DNA from: Alkalimonas delamerensis
GTDB lineage: Bacteria > Pseudomonadota > Gammaproteobacteria > Enterobacterales > Alteromonadaceae
Direction of reading: 5' to 3'
NCBI RefSeq assembly: GCF_030717955.1
Contig: NZ_JAUZVY010000002.1
Coordinates: forward strand, 186,001-250,000
DNA length: 64,000 nucleotides
Both the position numbers and the translations under genes were made by a program. The notes under the pieces were generated by a model. That model was given only the letters and a program-made list of their open reading frames with translations. It ran no database searches and had not been told where the DNA came from. Below, piece after piece: positions 62,101 through 64,000 of the stretch; position 1 is the stretch's first letter; every line of letters begins with the position of its first letter.

Positions 62101-62739
62101 GAGCCTTTTTTTACCACCAAAGGCCATGCCGGTACTGGCCTTGGATTGGCACAAACCTATGGCATGGTGCAGCGCTGTCATGGTCGGATCGATGTGGCAT
62201 CGGAGCCTGATGTGGGCACTTGCTTTACTCTCTACTTTCCTTGCGAGCATCACTCCGTAAGCGATGCGGTCATTGTTGAAAAAGTAAGTATAAAAGACAA
62301 TGAACATTTGGCAGGCGAGGACGCGGCTGCGCTTGGCAACAGCAAAGCGTCCAGTGTAAGCCATGAACCGGCTGCCGACTACTGCATCTTGTTGGTTGAT
62401 GATGAGCCAGAACTGCTTGAAATGCATGCCATGCTGCTGGAATCCTCTGGGTTTAAGGTGTTGCAGGCATCCTCGGCTGAAGCTGCTTTGAAACTGGCAG
62501 AACAACACCCATGTGATTTGTTGCTATCGGACATTATGATGCCGGGAATGAATGGCTTTGAATTGGCACAAACATTAAAAGCAAACTACCCTGATATAAA
62601 AGTTCAGCTCATGAGCGGCTTTACCAGTGAATCCTCGATCACCAATGAACAAAGCAAGACTTGGTACGAGCAGCGACTTAAAAAACCAGTATCTTTCTCG
62701 GTTTTATTGTCACGTATAAGTGAGGTGTTAACGGCATGA
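59182..62739 (+). CDS. Multi-PAS hybrid histidine kinase with FixL-type heme PAS and receiver
   Basis: The 1185-residue soluble protein has a GAF-like N-terminus (about 1-155), then about five PAS domains. The last (about 660-780) has the FixL heme signature H723 in ARLHDGYLASF and R743 in ASIIGIGREVEA, again 20 apart. The kinase core has LTSSLAHDFNNILGIIRGYA (His near 807) and FKDNGCGMPKDVLKKIFEP, then GTGLGLAQTYGMV. A C-terminal receiver has ILLVDDEPELLEMHAMLL, phospho-Asp in LLLSDIMMPGMNG, and Lys in LKKPV. It overlaps the next gene, a receiver-EAL protein, by four bases, its likely output. Confidence 0.9.
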   Translation: MTVYTFSSDRFANSFPVINGRVLVEKYYQLLTQLFPKHGIFILLTNAQGDIFLDTSPHHYQFKQPGTLLHLLAGGSSVLFTNDLTKPPYRALFQQASEQKVCFFVCSALKRSDGLIMGAFGVIGERKKSLLLDEKAFIAWLADNLADEIQLGSLPEAIEPLEEYQFPEAIIPFLDDIYMMSDPEGVIISMAEQVPASVRDTIAKQGGTLDTVFGKNNTSFFHELITLTEATHNKQTNILQLACRSKELLYSVSCNRFSAGWYLFTFSDITERNRLRELLESRKQLLEGMVQAANVGILLLNEAGQVLYCNHQAALWLSIEAASTTVSLPAEHWPDDPTLSKELSPFRWLFTQQQTLKDHRYHFEAANAELKVLSITATLASQQLDGVSQATFFIKDVTERAQIEQAMIDMDAQMQFLLQSSPVVIYQRMFLPKPVLSYISPNANAILGFPADKLSDGTIEWQSLVHPEDWAGLESEFSSPKQTLLEYRLKVADKNEYRWFKDVRHFIEGDIPGCIGALLDITDRKLQEQQLEQAQMRFEQLTKHLPGMLYQFQRNPDGSSCFPFSTLGIQQIYGVTPEQVRLDASLAFAVLHPDDIERVVQSIEHSASTLETWQCRYRVLLGTQQLWVQGLATPTRLENGAVLWHGYIHDVSEQQAVMLQAQKFQGELSATLNSLNDAVVTIDAQGTVVSVNPATTKMFGYSPEELLGNNISMLMPEQTARLHDGYLASFAKTGQASIIGIGREVEARHKDGHLIPIALSISEIDYGDEKHFVGCCHDLTQFKQQQTQLMHSEKLSAVGQLTSSLAHDFNNILGIIRGYAEMLQQEADAVAELARPIVDASDRASAIIAQLLDFSSTKQRSLSHLRLDQHLEKLAPLMQKALNKDVTLTLALNASGACINVEQPAFDNSLINLAVNANHAMAGSEDAVLSITTACFNSPVLAKELGRKEDAFISISFKDNGCGMPKDVLKKIFEPFFTTKGHAGTGLGLAQTYGMVQRCHGRIDVASEPDVGTCFTLYFPCEHHSVSDAVIVEKVSIKDNEHLAGEDAAALGNSKASSVSHEPAADYCILLVDDEPELLEMHAMLLESSGFKVLQASSAEAALKLAEQHPCDLLLSDIMMPGMNGFELAQTLKANYPDIKVQLMSGFTSESSITNEQSKTWYEQRLKKPVSFSVLLSRISEVLTA

Positions 62740-63947
62740 ATGATGAGGAGCAACTGCTTGCCAATGGACAGCTTCGGATCGCTGTGATTGACGACAACAT
62801 CGAGTTTGCGAATTTATTGACGAAGTTTTTGTTAAAGCAGGGCTATCTTGTCAGCGTCTTTCACGCTTCTCAGGCTTTTTTGGATCATGACTTTCTGGCG
62901 TTTGATGCCATCCTCTTAGATTTGTACATGCCGGATCCGGATGGGGTAGCGGTGATGCGCCAGTTGACATTGCACCATTATCAAGGCGCAGTTGTCTTGA
63001 TGAGTGGTGAAGATAAAGGCGTCCTGCGATCTGCATTGGAGCTCTCTAAAGTACAAAGCTTAAGCCGGGTGGTGAGCCTGCAAAAGCCGTTTCAATTAAC
63101 CGCCTTGTCCGATCTTATCCAGCAGCTAATCGCAAATCAAGTAAAGCCCAACCATGCCGTGACAAGCAACTGGCAGCCAGATGAAGCGGCGATTTTCCAA
63201 GCCATCGACGACAACGGTTTGCAGTTGTTTTTTCAACCCAAAGTGCAGCTGGATACGCAGCAATTGGTCGGTTTTGAAGCGCTGTTGCGTTGGCAGCATC
63301 CGGATTACGGGTTGATTATGCCGGTTCGATTCATTCCGATCGCAGAGCAGTCCGTGGGACTGATGCAGCAATTAACTAAGAAGGTCATTTTGCTGGGGCT
63401 AACTCAGCTTCAACAGTGGCAACAGTTAGGCCATTCGGTGGTAATCAGCATCAATGTATCGATGATCAACCTAGCGGCGCTTGATTTTCCTGAGTGGTTG
63501 CAAAAGCAGGTGGAGCTCTATGGTCTGCAACCGCAACAGCTGCATTTGGAAGTGACCGAAACCGCCTTGATGAATGAAGTGGCTCAGGCTCTGGATATCC
63601 TTGTGCGCTTAAAAATGAAAGGCTTTGTGCTTAGTATTGATGACTTTGGTACCGGCTACTCTTCTTTGGCACAACTGCATCGTATTCCATTTAGCGAGCT
63701 GAAAATTGATAAAAGTTTTGTGTTGGACATGACTTCCAATGATGAGAGCAAGGCCATTGTCGAAACCTGCCTTTTTTTGGGTAAACGGTTGGGGTTGGAA
63801 GTCATTGCCGAGGGTGTGGAAGACGAGGCAACTCGTCAGGCATTGCTTGCTATGGGGTGTTGCATCGGACAAGGCTATTTTTGGAGCCGCCCGGTGCCTG
63901 CCAAAGAGGCTGAGCTTTGGCTTTGCAAACAAAACAGGGGGATGTAA
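62736..63947 (+). CDS. Receiver-EAL cyclic-di-GMP phosphodiesterase
   Basis: The 403-residue protein has a receiver (IAVIDDNIEFANLLTKFLLK, phospho-Asp in AILLDLYMPDPDG, Lys in LQKPF) and an EAL domain with all catalytic motifs: GFEALLRWQHP, NVSMINL, EVTETAL, IDDFGTGYSSLAQL, LKIDKSF, AEGVEDE and GQGYFWSRPVP. It should hydrolyse cyclic-di-GMP under control of the overlapping multi-PAS kinase. No GGDEF domain is attached. The next gene starts directly after its stop. Confidence 0.93.
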   Translation: MNDEEQLLANGQLRIAVIDDNIEFANLLTKFLLKQGYLVSVFHASQAFLDHDFLAFDAILLDLYMPDPDGVAVMRQLTLHHYQGAVVLMSGEDKGVLRSALELSKVQSLSRVVSLQKPFQLTALSDLIQQLIANQVKPNHAVTSNWQPDEAAIFQAIDDNGLQLFFQPKVQLDTQQLVGFEALLRWQHPDYGLIMPVRFIPIAEQSVGLMQQLTKKVILLGLTQLQQWQQLGHSVVISINVSMINLAALDFPEWLQKQVELYGLQPQQLHLEVTETALMNEVAQALDILVRLKMKGFVLSIDDFGTGYSSLAQLHRIPFSELKIDKSFVLDMTSNDESKAIVETCLFLGKRLGLEVIAEGVEDEATRQALLAMGCCIGQGYFWSRPVPAKEAELWLCKQNRGM

Positions 63948-64000
63948 ATGGATTGCTTACACACCATCGTGTACTTTGAAGATGAGACCGAGGTTGCGAA
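63948..64000 (+). CDS. Start of a probable response regulator (cut by window edge)
   Basis: ATG 63948 follows the upstream stop without a gap, with AGGGGG upstream. Only 17 residues are visible, MDCLHTIVYFEDETEVA. Hydrophobic strand then EDE resembles the start of a receiver domain (compare VVEDEPEVA). It probably continues the kinase-EAL operon. Confidence 0.5.
   Translation, partial: MDCLHTIVYFEDETEVA

Overview
The window comes from a gammaproteobacterium, probably an aquatic facultative anaerobe of the Rheinheimera/Alishewanella/Alteromonadales kind. This is inferred from gene content and family resemblance; no rRNA or other decisive marker is present. There are no tRNA or rRNA genes, insertion sequences or CRISPR arrays. 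Almost every base is coding, in tightly overlapping operons.

Region 1 (1-5887 and 13.8-21.7 kb) is an anaerobic respiration and molybdenum block. It holds narK (partial), narL-moeA and an FNR-box-driven thiamine-diphosphate decarboxylase. On the minus strand, moaA-mobA-moaB-moaC-moaD-moaE-modA-modB-modC form one operon whose only leader looks like a Moco riboswitch. Divergent from it is trhP-yfhL (tRNA hydroxylation plus ferredoxin), with FNR-like and NarL-like sites in the shared intergenic region. Between the two halves (5.9-13.8 kb) lie small accessory enzymes, two toxin-antitoxin pairs and mesX-mesD, a folate-independent methionine synthase pair preceded by a perfect MetR-type box and two tandem Met-box-like octamers.

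Region 2 (21.8-64 kb) is an uninterrupted signal-transduction superlocus of about 30 genes. In order: (a) a CheY-like protein, a CheC-like phosphatase, a PAS histidine kinase and a hybrid kinase; (b) on the minus strand, a degenerate HD-GYP response regulator, a FIST sensor and two soluble kinases; (c) an HTH-receiver protein, a receiver-GGDEF-EAL gene broken by an amber codon, and a receiver-HDOD protein; (d) on the minus strand, an HPt-receiver-GGDEF-EAL protein; (e) two HPt proteins, a receiver-PP2C-kinase protein, a membrane MCP and a STAS antagonist, leading into cheY-cheA-cheW-BLUF-aer2-cheR-cheD-cheB; (f) four tandem, partly duplicated histidine kinases; (g) a giant multi-PAS hybrid kinase, a receiver-EAL protein and the start of another receiver.

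The most striking point is that the che cluster has the gene order I recall for Pseudomonas aeruginosa Che2 (F7 class), but with a complete BLUF blue-light sensor between cheW and an Aer2-like receptor. That receptor carries two heme-type PAS domains. Two further kinases nearby carry FixL-type heme-PAS signatures. The locus therefore appears to combine light, oxygen and probably small-molecule inputs with methylation-adapted chemosensory, partner-switching and cyclic-di-GMP outputs. All functional assignments rest on motifs and family resemblance read from the sequence; no searches were run.
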